Shown here: positions 32,492-41,205 of the stretch, piece after piece
Layout of the letters: each line of letters starts with the position of its first letter
How positions within the stretch are numbered: the first letter of the stretch is position 1
From: Ferrimonas sp048263965
GTDB lineage: Bacteria; Pseudomonadota; Gammaproteobacteria; Enterobacterales; Shewanellaceae
Direction: 5' to 3'
Assembly (NCBI RefSeq): GCF_048263965.1
Contig: NZ_JBLXDO010000023.1
Coordinates: forward strand, 6,157 to 70,156
DNA: 64,000 bases
Translations under genes and position numbers: made by a program
The notes under the pieces: generated by a model
Told to the model about the DNA's origin: nothing
What the model saw: only the letters and a program-made list of their open reading frames with translations
Databases searched by the model: none

Positions 32492-34564
32492 TTACTGCTG
32501 CAGAAGAGAGATATCGGCAGCCTGCATAAACAGACCGCGAAGCTGCTTGAGCATCGCCAGGCGGTTGGCCTTCAGGGCTGGATCTTCGGCGTTCACCATC
32601 ACCTCTTCGAAGAAGTTATCGATGGTATCACGCAGGCCGGCCAGAATGGCCAGGGCATCGCCGTAGTTGCCTTGGGCGAACAGAGGCTCAACTTTGCCCT
32701 TGGTATCGCTGATGGCGGCAGCCAGGGCCTTCTCAGCGGCTTCTTGCAGCAGGGCTTCGTCGATGCTGTCGGCAATGGCGGCGTCGGATTTGGCCAGGAT
32801 GTTACCTACCCGCTTGTTGGCGGCGGCCAGAGCCTGGGCCGCATCCAGCTGACGGAAGGCCTGAACCGCCTTCACGCGGCGATCGAACTCCAGTGGACGG
32901 CTGGGACGCAGGGCCAGTACCGCCTGAATCACATCCACCGGGTAGCCTTCATCCTGGTACCAGGCGCGGAAGCGACCCAGCATGAACTCCAGTACGTCAT
33001 CGGCGACCTTGTCGTTGGTCAGCTTGTCACCGAACAGCTCCTTGGCCTTGGCGATGAGATCGGCCAGATCCAGGGGCAGGGCCTTCTCTACGATGATGCG
33101 CAGAGCACCGATGGCGGCACGGCGCAGGGCGAAGGGGTCGGCGGCACCCTTAGGGGCCTGACCGATACCGAAGATGCCCACCAGGGTGTCCATCTTGTCG
33201 GCCAGGGCCAGGGCCTGAGCCACGCCGGAGGCGGGCAGATCGTCACCACTGTAGCGTGGCATGTACTGCTCGTTCAGGGCGATGGCCACCTCTTCCGCCT
33301 CGCCGTCGTGGCGAGCGTAGTGCATGCCCATGATGCCCTGGGTGTCGGTGAATTCGAACACCATGGAGGTCATCAGGTCACACTTGCACAGCAGGCCGGC
33401 GCGGGCCGCGTGCTCGGTGTTGGCACCAATCTGTCCGGCGATGTACTCGGACAGGGCCAGGATGCGATCGGTCTTGTCGCGCAGGGTGCCCAGCTGTTTC
33501 TGGAACAGCACGCTCTGCAGGCGGGGCAGCTGATCCACCAGCTGCTGCTTCTTGTCGGTCTCGAAGAAGAACTCCGCGTCTGCCAGGCGGGGACGCACCA
33601 CCTTCTCGTTGCCCTCGATCACCTGACGGGGATCCTTGGAGTCCACGTTGGCAACAAACAGGAAACGGGGCATCAGCTTGCCGTCGTTGTCATAGAGGGG
33701 GAAGTACTTCTGGTCACCCTTCATGGTGTAGACCAGGGCTTCGGCTGGGACGTTGAGGAACTTCTCTTCGAAGGAGGCCATCATCACCACCGGCCATTCC
33801 ACCAGAGAGGTAACCTCTTCCAGCAGCTCATCATCCATGTCGGGGTTACCGCCAATCTCGGCGGCGGCGGCGGTCAGGTCGGCCCTGATCTTGGCTTTAC
33901 GCGCCTCGTAGTCGGCAATCACCTTACCCTGCTCCTCGAGCAAAGCCGGGTACTGCTCTGCGTCGGCAATGGTCAGGGTTTGCTGGCCCATGAAACGGTG
34001 CCCCTTAAGCGTCAGGCCACTTTTCACATCCAGGATCTCGGCGTCCAGGGAGGTGTTACCCAGCAGCAGAGTCAGGGTGTGCACAGGACGGATAAACTGA
34101 GTCTCGGAGCTGCCCCAGCGCATCGCCTTGGGGATAGGCAGCTTGGACAGGGCTTCCTTGACCAGCTGTGGCAGCAGAGCGTCGGCGCCCTGGCCCTTAA
34201 CCTCGGCCTTATGCAGCAGCCACTCACCCTTATCGGTGACCATGCGGTCGGCCTCGGCAACGGTGATGCCGTTGCTGCGGGCCCAGCCTTCGGCGGCTTT
34301 GGTGGGGTTGCCATCGGCGTCGAAAGCGGCTTTCACCGCCGGGCCGCGCTTCTCAACCACCTTGTCCGCCTGGGACGGGGTCATCTCGGCGATCTTGACC
34401 GCCAGGCGGCGAGGGGAGGCAAACCACTCAACCTGACCATGGGGCAGTTCCGCCTTGGCCAGCAGCTCTACCAGGTTGTCGCGAAACGCTTCGCCCAGCT
34501 GTCGCAGTGCCTTTGGTGGCAGCTCTTCGGTGCCCAGCTCTACCAGAAATGTTTCAGTAGCCAT
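32492..34564 (-). CDS. glyS: glycine--tRNA ligase beta subunit
   Basis: 690 aa (E. coli 689). It starts TFLVELGTEELPPKALRQLG, the family signature. The N-terminal B3/4-like region is followed by an HD-like domain (ALSEYIAGQIG to GIMGMHYARHDG) and a C-terminal tRNA-binding helical domain. It pairs with GlyQ to form the heterotetrameric bacterial glycyl-tRNA synthetase. It starts 6 bp after glyQ stops. Confidence 0.98.
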   Translation of the reverse strand: MATETFLVELGTEELPPKALRQLGEAFRDNLVELLAKAELPHGQVEWFASPRRLAVKIAEMTPSQADKVVEKRGPAVKAAFDADGNPTKAAEGWARSNGITVAEADRMVTDKGEWLLHKAEVKGQGADALLPQLVKEALSKLPIPKAMRWGSSETQFIRPVHTLTLLLGNTSLDAEILDVKSGLTLKGHRFMGQQTLTIADAEQYPALLEEQGKVIADYEARKAKIRADLTAAAAEIGGNPDMDDELLEEVTSLVEWPVVMMASFEEKFLNVPAEALVYTMKGDQKYFPLYDNDGKLMPRFLFVANVDSKDPRQVIEGNEKVVRPRLADAEFFFETDKKQQLVDQLPRLQSVLFQKQLGTLRDKTDRILALSEYIAGQIGANTEHAARAGLLCKCDLMTSMVFEFTDTQGIMGMHYARHDGEAEEVAIALNEQYMPRYSGDDLPASGVAQALALADKMDTLVGIFGIGQAPKGAADPFALRRAAIGALRIIVEKALPLDLADLIAKAKELFGDKLTNDKVADDVLEFMLGRFRAWYQDEGYPVDVIQAVLALRPSRPLEFDRRVKAVQAFRQLDAAQALAAANKRVGNILAKSDAAIADSIDEALLQEAAEKALAAAISDTKGKVEPLFAQGNYGDALAILAGLRDTIDNFFEEVMVNAEDPALKANRLAMLKQLRGLFMQAADISLLQQ

Positions 34565-34570
34565 TGTCTC

Positions 34571-35482
34571 TTACTGCTCCTTTTGGCACATGGGGAAGCC
34601 CAGGGCCTCACGGGAGGCGTAATAGGCTTCTGCGACGGACTTGGTCAGGGTGCGGATACGCAGGATATAGCGCTGACGTTCAGTCACGGAGATCGCCTTG
34701 CGGGCGTCCAGCAGGTTGAACGCGTGACCCGCCTTGAGGATGCGCTCATAGGCTGCCAGTGGCAGAGGCGCCTCCAGCTCCAGCAGGTGCTTGGCTTCCT
34801 TCTCGCACTGGTCGAAGAGGGTGAACAGGAAGTCCACATCGGCGTGTTCGAAGTTATAGGTGGACTGCTCCACCTCGTTCTGATGGAACACATCTCCGTA
34901 GGTGGTCTTGCCCAGAGGACCATCGGACCACACCAGGTCATAGACGTTGTCTACGCCCTGCAGGTACATGGCCAGACGCTCCAGGCCGTAGGTGATTTCG
35001 CCGGTGACGGGACGACAGTCCAGGCCGCCCACCTGCTGGAAGTAGGTGAACTGGGTGATTTCCATGCCGTTCAGCCACACTTCCCAGCCCAGACCCCAGG
35101 CACCCAGGGTGGGGTTCTCCCAGTTGTCTTCAACGAAGCGAATGTCGTGCACTTCGGTGTCCAGACCCAGCTCGCGCAGGGACTCCAGATACAGCTCCTG
35201 AATCTCAGCCGGAGAGGGCTTGATGATCACCTGGAACTGGTAGAAGTGCTGAAGGCGGTTTGGGTTCTCGCCGTAACGACCGTCGGTAGGACGGCGGGAA
35301 GGCTGCACATAAGCGGTGGCGATTGGCTCGGGGCCAATGGCACGCAGGCAGGTCATGGGGTGGGAAGTACCCGCACCCACTTCGATGTCCAGTGGCTGCA
35401 CGATGGTGCAACCCTGGCGAGCCCAGAAGTCCTGCAACTGCAGGATCAGACCCTGGAAGGTCTTGACGTCAAACTTTTGCAT
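34571..35482 (-). CDS. glyQ: glycine--tRNA ligase alpha subunit
   Basis: 303 aa, same as E. coli. Class II synthetase catalytic core. N-terminal TFQGLILQLQDFWARQGC, motif 2-like region GRYGENPNRLQHFYQFQV, and motif 3-like GLERLAMYLQG. It binds ATP and glycine, while GlyS supplies tRNA contacts. It is divergent from tag, with a 122 bp shared intergenic region containing a minus-strand TATACT (35542-35537). Confidence 0.98.
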   Translation of the reverse strand: MQKFDVKTFQGLILQLQDFWARQGCTIVQPLDIEVGAGTSHPMTCLRAIGPEPIATAYVQPSRRPTDGRYGENPNRLQHFYQFQVIIKPSPAEIQELYLESLRELGLDTEVHDIRFVEDNWENPTLGAWGLGWEVWLNGMEITQFTYFQQVGGLDCRPVTGEITYGLERLAMYLQGVDNVYDLVWSDGPLGKTTYGDVFHQNEVEQSTYNFEHADVDFLFTLFDQCEKEAKHLLELEAPLPLAAYERILKAGHAFNLLDARKAISVTERQRYILRIRTLTKSVAEAYYASREALGFPMCQKEQ

Positions 35483-35604
35483 GGGGTATCACCTGGATAC
35501 GTCTAAATGGCGTGAAACTTGCGCGAAATGGGCAATAGTATACCTTCCTAGAGGCCGGGTATGTAGGCTAAATTTTGTCGTCTTGAGTAAGGAATAGGGA
35601 ATCG

Positions 35605-36183
35605 ATGGATAAGCAACGTTGCTCCTGGTGTGGAGAGGACCCCCAATATGTCGAGTATCACGACACTCAGTGGGGCAGGCCGGTCACCGATGGTCGGGAA
35701 CTCTTTGCCAAATTGTGCCTGGATGGTCAACAGGCGGGACTCTCCTGGCTGATCATCCTGCGCAAGACGCCACGCTATTATGAGGTGTTTGAGCAGTTCG
35801 AACCGGCGCGCATCGCCCAGTTCGATGAGGAGCGGGTCGAACAGCTGCTGCTGGACCCGGGCATCGTCCGCAACCGGCTTAAGGTGAACTCCATCATCAA
35901 GAACGCCCGGGCCTACCTGACAATGCAGGAGCAGGGCATCGACTTCTCAGAGTTTCTCTGGTCCTTTACCGGTCACAAGACCCTGGTGAATGCCTTGGAG
36001 TCGGGTCAGCCTTACCCCACCTCCAGTCCGGAATCGGACGCCATGAGCAAGGCACTTAAGAAAGCGGGGTTCTCGTTCGTGGGCACCACCATCTGCTACG
36101 CCTTTATGCAGGCGGTGGGGATGGTGAACGATCACCTGGTGACCTGTCCCTCCTATGAGGAGTGCCTGACGCTGGCGAGATAG
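35605..36183 (+). CDS. tag: DNA-3-methyladenine glycosylase I
   Basis: 192 aa (E. coli Tag 187). It starts with the zinc-ligand Cys-Trp element RCSWCGEDPQYVEYHDTQWG, and the catalytic-fold HhH-GPD-like helices follow (KLCLDGQQAGLSWLIILRK). The C-terminal zinc ligands lie in VNDHLVTCPSYEEC. It excises 3-methyladenine from alkylated DNA. It often sits beside glyQ in gammaproteobacteria. Confidence 0.96.
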   Translation: MDKQRCSWCGEDPQYVEYHDTQWGRPVTDGRELFAKLCLDGQQAGLSWLIILRKTPRYYEVFEQFEPARIAQFDEERVEQLLLDPGIVRNRLKVNSIIKNARAYLTMQEQGIDFSEFLWSFTGHKTLVNALESGQPYPTSSPESDAMSKALKKAGFSFVGTTICYAFMQAVGMVNDHLVTCPSYEECLTLAR

Positions 36184-36186
36184 CCA

Positions 36187-36214
36187 AAAAGAGAGGGCTC
36201 AGATGAGCCCTCTG
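36187..36214 (-). terminator. terminator between tag and the amidohydrolase
   Basis: AGAGGGCTC-AGAT-GAGCCCTCT with TCTTTTTGG after it on the minus strand. The plus-strand side has only a weak T run, so it mainly ends the amidohydrolase transcript. Confidence 0.65.
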
Positions 36215-36230
36215 GTCTTAGTTTGAGTCT

Positions 36231-39200
36231 CTACTTTTCAAAGTAGAAGGGGGCCCTTTCCCGTTTGTGCCCATTGAGCTCATTCATCGACACCGCATCA
36301 TAGAGTCGGCCGCCTACCATGGTGTGAGTCACCCTGTCGCTGTGGCGGATGTTTTCCAGTGGGTTGCCGTCGATAACGATCAGGTCCGCTAGCTTTCCGG
36401 GCTCAATGCTGCCCAGCTGATGGTCCATGCCGAAGTGCATCGCCGGGTTGATGGTGGCGGTCTTGAGGGCCTCCAGGTTGCTCATCCCTCCCTGGGCGAA
36501 CATCCAGATCTCCCAGTGGGCCCCGAGGCTTTCACGCTGGCCGTGGGCACCGATGTTGGCATGAACACCCAGCTGGCCAAGCTCATTGGCTATTCGGGCC
36601 ACATTGAAGTGGTTGTAATGCTCATCCGGTGCCGTGGTGCGGCGCATGGATCTGGGTCGGAGAATCTCCTGGGGCACATACTTGGACAGGCGAGGGTGCT
36701 TCCACACTTCGGTCTTGTCGTACCAATAGTGTTCGCCCCAGATGCCGCCGTAAGCCACTACCAGGGTGGGGGTGTAACCGACTTCGGTCTGGCTCCAGAA
36801 CTGCTTGATGTCGTCATAGACCGCTGCCACGGGTATGGCGTGTTCCACGCCGGTGTGACCGTCGGCAATCATCGACAGGTTGTGCTGCAGCAGACTGCCC
36901 CCTTCCGGGACCACCATCATCTCCAGTTCACGGGCCGCGGCGATGATCTGCTGCCTCTGGTTGCGCCTGGGCTGGTTGTAACTCTTCACCGAGAAGGCGC
37001 CTACTTTTTTCAGGCGTTCCAGGTGAAATTTGGCGTCATCCAGGCTGTCCACATGAGAGGTGTAGCCCGGGATGTTGGCGCCATAGAGTATGGTGCCGGT
37101 GGAGAAGATTCGGGGCCCGGTCACTTCGCCGGCCTTCTGCAGCTCACTGGCGGAGAACACCTCGGTGGTGTCGTTGGAGGGGTCGTGGATACTGGTGACT
37201 CCCAGAGCCAGACTGGCGTAGTTGATGCGGTTCTGTCTGGGGATGATCTCGTTGCTGCCCTGACCTCCGTGGGCGTGAGCATCGAACAGTCCGGGCATCA
37301 GGGTTTTCCCCCGGATGTCGATCACCTGGGCATCCTCGGGGACTGGAACTTCACTGCGTTGGCCTACGGCGATGATGGTGTTGTCTTTCACCACCACCAC
37401 GCCATCTTCAATGACCTTATCCCCCTCCATGGTGACAACTCGGCCGCCGGAAAAGACGATGGTTCCACGTGGAACATAGGTGTCCGAGCTAAAGCCGATC
37501 TCGGTCATCTGAGCCTGGGTGTCACCCTCGAAACCCGGAGTAAAGAGCTCGGAGATGCCCACTTGGTACAACTCCGGCCCCAGGGACCAGTAGAGAGACT
37601 GACTGTCGCCGCTCCAGTTGATGTTCTCGCCGGCTCGCTGGGAAAGCTGCTTTACCGGCAGTCCGCCGCCATCCGGGCCGATGTGCAGGGTTTCACCATG
37701 CTGGCCGAAGGGGGTGACAAAGACGTTGAATCGCTCGGCAAAGGCGAGGCGATCACCATTGGGGGAAACGTGGAACTCGGTGGCGTGGTCGGAAGTAAAG
37801 TGCACCCGCTTGTCGAACCCCTGGAGGTTGATGGATACCAGGGCGGGTTTGCCCTCTGCTAGATCGGTGAGAAACAGTCGGTCTGAATTGGCACCGAAGT
37901 GAGGCATGCTGCCGCTGTCGCTGACCAGGCGGGGGGTGCCGCCCTTGACCGGGATGGCGTAGATGCCGGGGTCTCTGTCCCAGGTGGGGGAGGTGATGTA
38001 ACCGCCGGTCGCTTTACGGAATACTACGCTGTTGCCATCCGGGCTGAAGGCGGGTTCCACGTACTTGCCCGGCTCCTCGGTCAGGGTGGTGATCTTGCCC
38101 CGGCGCAGATTCATCACTTTGATGGCGCCCTGTTTGTCATCCTGCCAGGTGACGAACACCAGGGATTTGCCATCGCGGGAGAAACGGGGGAACAGCTCGA
38201 AGGCCTCCTTCTCGCGGGTCAGGCGCTTGGGTTTGCCATCGGGCAGGCTGCGCTGCCAGAGTTTGCCCAGGGCCTCAAACACCACCCGCTTGCCGTCTGG
38301 AGACACCTGAACCTGGCGCAGCATTTTCACCTGGAACTGGTCCGGATCCAGCTGTTGGGCAAATCGCACCGCCGGTTGAACTTGCTTGTGGGTACTGACG
38401 TGGAAGGGGATCACCTGGCTGTCGCCATCGTCGAGATCCAGCCTGTGGATCTTGCCGCCGGCCCAGAACACCAGGGCTTCGCTGTCCGGGGTCCACGCCA
38501 GGGTGGGGTAGACCCCGTGGATGGCCCAGGTTTCTTGCATATCCCTGTCCAGATTACCGTAAACCTTGCGCTTCTCCCCGGAAGCCAGGTCATAGAGATA
38601 GAGGCTGGACTGGAAACCATCCCGGCTGATGTAGGCCAGGGTCTTGCCATCCGGACTCGGGGTGGGGCGGATGGCGCCCCCGGTGCCGCTGAGCAGCACT
38701 TCGATTTCGCCGCTTTCGCGGTTGTAGCGCTTAATCTTGTAGATCCCCTGGACCGAATCCTTGGAGTAGTGGAAGGTCTTGCCCGGGGTGGCATCCTGAG
38801 AGAAGTAGATGTAGCGGCCATCGGGGGAGAAGGCGGGTTCGCCCAGGTCTTTCTGGTCGTTGGGACGCTCGGTCAGTGGTATCCCGCTGCCGCCCTGGAT
38901 GTGATACATCCACACCTCGCCGGCCCCCAGGCTGCGGGCTGCGGTGTAGTGTTTTCGGCCCACCAGATACTGCCCATCGGGGCTCCAGGCCGGACTGTTG
39001 AGCAGCCTGAAGGATTCCTCGGAGACCGGACGAGGGTCGCTGCCATCCGCCTTCATGATCCACAGGTTGTCACCGCCATCCTGGTCTGAGGTGAAGGCGA
39101 TGTAGTTGCCGTCTGGGCTGAATCTGGGTTGCATGTGCCAGGCAATGCCCTTCATCAGCGGGGTGGCTTCCCCTCCAGCAATCGGCATGGCGTAGATGTC

Positions 39201-39407
39201 CCCAAGCAGGTCGAACACCAGGGTCTTACCGTCCGGACTGATGTCCAGGTTCATCCAGGTACCCTGGGTGACATCGATGTTGATCTTCTGCAGAGGCCCT
39301 TGGGGCTGATTGACCTCCCAGCCAGGGGATTCATTGGCCAGGACCGGTCCGGTGCAGGTCAGGCCGACCGCCAGCAGGGCGGCATAGAGGGGTTTGAGAG
39401 CTGACAT
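36231..39407 (-). CDS. exported TolB-like beta-propeller / amidohydrolase fusion protein
   Basis: 1058 aa from the ATG at 39407 (AGGGAA upstream); the longer frame to 39578 is discarded because this start opens a clear signal peptide, PLYAALLAVGLTCTGPVLA, with cleavage after ALA at about residue 23. Residues about 40-660 contain repeated WD40-like/PD40 blades of the pattern FSPDGxxIxF (at least seven seen). Residues about 695-1050 form an amidohydrolase barrel with the metal-binding GLFDAHAHGG and a closing LADLIVIDGNPLENI. Related proteins in Shewanella and Xanthomonas are unassigned periplasmic hydrolases; the substrate is unknown. The gene is monocistronic and holds a parS-like site. Confidence 0.85.
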   Translation of the reverse strand: MSALKPLYAALLAVGLTCTGPVLANESPGWEVNQPQGPLQKINIDVTQGTWMNLDISPDGKTLVFDLLGDIYAMPIAGGEATPLMKGIAWHMQPRFSPDGNYIAFTSDQDGGDNLWIMKADGSDPRPVSEESFRLLNSPAWSPDGQYLVGRKHYTAARSLGAGEVWMYHIQGGSGIPLTERPNDQKDLGEPAFSPDGRYIYFSQDATPGKTFHYSKDSVQGIYKIKRYNRESGEIEVLLSGTGGAIRPTPSPDGKTLAYISRDGFQSSLYLYDLASGEKRKVYGNLDRDMQETWAIHGVYPTLAWTPDSEALVFWAGGKIHRLDLDDGDSQVIPFHVSTHKQVQPAVRFAQQLDPDQFQVKMLRQVQVSPDGKRVVFEALGKLWQRSLPDGKPKRLTREKEAFELFPRFSRDGKSLVFVTWQDDKQGAIKVMNLRRGKITTLTEEPGKYVEPAFSPDGNSVVFRKATGGYITSPTWDRDPGIYAIPVKGGTPRLVSDSGSMPHFGANSDRLFLTDLAEGKPALVSINLQGFDKRVHFTSDHATEFHVSPNGDRLAFAERFNVFVTPFGQHGETLHIGPDGGGLPVKQLSQRAGENINWSGDSQSLYWSLGPELYQVGISELFTPGFEGDTQAQMTEIGFSSDTYVPRGTIVFSGGRVVTMEGDKVIEDGVVVVKDNTIIAVGQRSEVPVPEDAQVIDIRGKTLMPGLFDAHAHGGQGSNEIIPRQNRINYASLALGVTSIHDPSNDTTEVFSASELQKAGEVTGPRIFSTGTILYGANIPGYTSHVDSLDDAKFHLERLKKVGAFSVKSYNQPRRNQRQQIIAAARELEMMVVPEGGSLLQHNLSMIADGHTGVEHAIPVAAVYDDIKQFWSQTEVGYTPTLVVAYGGIWGEHYWYDKTEVWKHPRLSKYVPQEILRPRSMRRTTAPDEHYNHFNVARIANELGQLGVHANIGAHGQRESLGAHWEIWMFAQGGMSNLEALKTATINPAMHFGMDHQLGSIEPGKLADLIVIDGNPLENIRHSDRVTHTMVGGRLYDAVSMNELNGHKRERAPFYFEK
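37461..37476. promoter_or_regulatory. parS-like ParB-binding site inside the amidohydrolase gene
   Basis: GGTTCCACGTGGAACA differs from the consensus only at the first base. It encodes the VPRGT peptide between the two domains. It is 17.6 kb right of oriC, the outermost site on that side. Confidence 0.75.
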
Positions 39408-39578
39408 AGGGTTCCCTGTCTTTGTCTTTATTCGCTGGAGACCGAGTCTACTGAATGGCCGGGATGGTGAATACCAAGGAGTCGTTGGTGGTTCAGGGAG
39501 ATCCTCTGGTGTGCCCCAGATCCACCATTTATGGTGCTCAATACTGGAGTGTGGCTGGTGGTTTTGTTGAGCAGGCAC

Positions 39579-39606
39579 AAAAAAAGCCGTGATAAACGGC
39601 TTTTTT
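39579..39606 (-). terminator. intrinsic terminator of tusA
   Basis: AAAAAAGCCGT-GATAA-ACGGCTTTTTT with T and A runs on both sides. It is 32 bp past the tusA stop. The gap from here to the amidohydrolase start (39408-39578) should contain that gene's promoter; no clear element was assigned. Confidence 0.82.
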
Positions 39607-39637
39607 GCAAGGGGGTGTGTTCTCAGGAGCGCTGGGA

Positions 39638-39883
39638 CTAACCGCCCTTGCGAATCAGGTACTGATAGGGGGCTTGGTCGGTCTGGCTGGCCACCAGGGT
39701 GTGGTCCATAAAACGACAGAAGCTGGGGATGTCCCTGGTGGTGGAGGGATCGTCCGCGGTGATCAGCAGGGTCTCACCCTGAGCCATATTCCGCACCGTC
39801 TTACGCACCATCATAACCGGTTCAGGGCAGCGCAGCCCGATGGCATCCAGAGTGTGTTTGGCGTCGGTGAAGGTGTCGGACAT
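39638..39883 (-). CDS. tusA: sulfurtransferase TusA
   Basis: 81 aa from the ATG at 39883, the E. coli length; upstream residues of the longer frame are not conserved. It contains DAIGLRCPEPVMMVRKTVR with the active-site Cys19 and ends YQYLIRKGG. It accepts persulfide sulfur from IscS and passes it to TusBCD for 2-thiouridine in tRNA, with links to molybdopterin synthesis. It stands alone between two terminators. Confidence 0.96.
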   Translation of the reverse strand: MSDTFTDAKHTLDAIGLRCPEPVMMVRKTVRNMAQGETLLITADDPSTTRDIPSFCRFMDHTLVASQTDQAPYQYLIRKGG

Positions 39884-39984
39884 GGGGTCTACCAAATTCA
39901 ATAAACAGGGCGGTAATGATACGCCGCTGGCGTGATGACGCAAGAGATGGCGGCCGGCTGCACATAATTTGTGCAGAGGGATCA

Positions 39985-40013
39985 CAAAAAAAGGGGAAGC
40001 ACAGGCTTCCCCT
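39985..40013 (-). terminator. intrinsic terminator of fadBA
   Basis: AGGGGAAGC-ACA-GGCTTCCCCT-type stem followed by seven T on the minus strand, about 18 bp after fadA. Confidence 0.82.
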
Positions 40014-40030
40014 AGGGTCTGAGTTGGCGG

Positions 40031-41194
40031 TTATACCCGCTCGAAGACGGTGGCGATCCCCTGACCCAGGCCGATACACATGGTGGCCAGGCCCAGTTGG
40101 ACGTCGCGGTGCTCCATCAGGTTGATCAGGGTGGTGGAGATGCGCGCACCGGAGCAACCCAGAGGGTGCCCCAGGGCGATGGCGCCACCGTTGAGGTTGA
40201 CCATGTCATCCATCTTATCCAGCAGCCCCAGGTCCTTGGCACAGGGCAGGGACTGGGCGGCAAAGGCTTCATTGAGCTCAACCTGCTGAATGTCCGCCAT
40301 GGTCAGGCCGCTGCGTTTGAGCGCCTTCTGAGTGGCGGGCACCGGGCCGTAGCCCATGATGGAGGGATCGCAGCCGGCGATGGCCATGGCGCGGATGCGG
40401 GCGCGAATGGGCAGGCCCAGGGCCTTGGCCCTCTCTTCGCTCATCAGCAGCATGGCGGACGCGCCATCGGACAGGGCGGAGGAGGTGCCTGCGGTGACGG
40501 TACCATTGACCGGGTCAAACACCGGACGCAGAGCGGACAGGCTTTCGACGGTGGTTTCCGGGCGAATCACCTCATCCTGAGTGACCTGGACAAGGGTCCC
40601 GTCGCCATCGTGTCCCTCGATGGCCACGATCTCCTTGGCGAAGCGCCCCTCCAGGGTGGCCTGATGGGCCAACTGGTGGGAGCGGGCACCGAACTCATCC
40701 TGAGCCTGGCGGCTGATGCCATGCATCTTACCCAGCATCTCGGCGGTCAGGCCCATCATTCCCGCAGCCTTGGCCACGTTATTGGCCAGGCCGGGGTGGA
40801 AGTCCACGCCGTGGTTCATGGGCACATGGCCCATATGCTCGACACCACCGACGATGAAGATGTCGCCCTGGTCCAGCATGATGGCCCGGGCTGCATCGTG
40901 AATCGCCTGCATGGAGGAGCCACACAGTCGGTTGACGGTGACGGCGCCAACGCTCTTGGGCAGACCCGCCAGCAGGGCGGCGTTGCGGCCAATGTTGAAC
41001 CCCTGCTCCAGGGTCTGCTGCACACAGCCCCAGATCACATCCTCAATCTCGTTGGGATCCACCTTGGGGTTGCGCTTGAGCAGCTGTTTCATCAGTTCCG
41101 CTGACAGGGTCTCAGCACGAACGTTGCGGAACACCCCACCCTTGGATCGTCCCATGGGGGTGCGGATGCAATCGACGACTACCGCATGTTTCAT
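40031..41194 (-). CDS. fadA: 3-ketoacyl-CoA thiolase FadA
   Basis: 387 aa from the ATG at 41194, which has AAGGAG 8 bp upstream and gives the E. coli length; a TTG two codons earlier is less likely. Thiolase nucleophile Cys91 in NRLCGSSMQAIHDA, the GGAIALGHPLGCSGAR block and the C-terminal CIGLGQG with the second catalytic cysteine. It cleaves 3-ketoacyl-CoA to acetyl-CoA in aerobic beta-oxidation. It follows fadB by 11 bp and acts in complex with it. Confidence 0.98.
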   Translation of the reverse strand: MKHAVVVDCIRTPMGRSKGGVFRNVRAETLSAELMKQLLKRNPKVDPNEIEDVIWGCVQQTLEQGFNIGRNAALLAGLPKSVGAVTVNRLCGSSMQAIHDAARAIMLDQGDIFIVGGVEHMGHVPMNHGVDFHPGLANNVAKAAGMMGLTAEMLGKMHGISRQAQDEFGARSHQLAHQATLEGRFAKEIVAIEGHDGDGTLVQVTQDEVIRPETTVESLSALRPVFDPVNGTVTAGTSSALSDGASAMLLMSEERAKALGLPIRARIRAMAIAGCDPSIMGYGPVPATQKALKRSGLTMADIQQVELNEAFAAQSLPCAKDLGLLDKMDDMVNLNGGAIALGHPLGCSGARISTTLINLMEHRDVQLGLATMCIGLGQGIATVFERV

Positions 41195-41205
41195 TGCCAA
41201 TCTCC

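Noticed and set aside
32672..35506. A 944-codon open frame opposite glyS and glyQ
   Set aside because: It covers two certain genes and their junction on the other strand; composition is that of an antisense shadow and no domain is seen.
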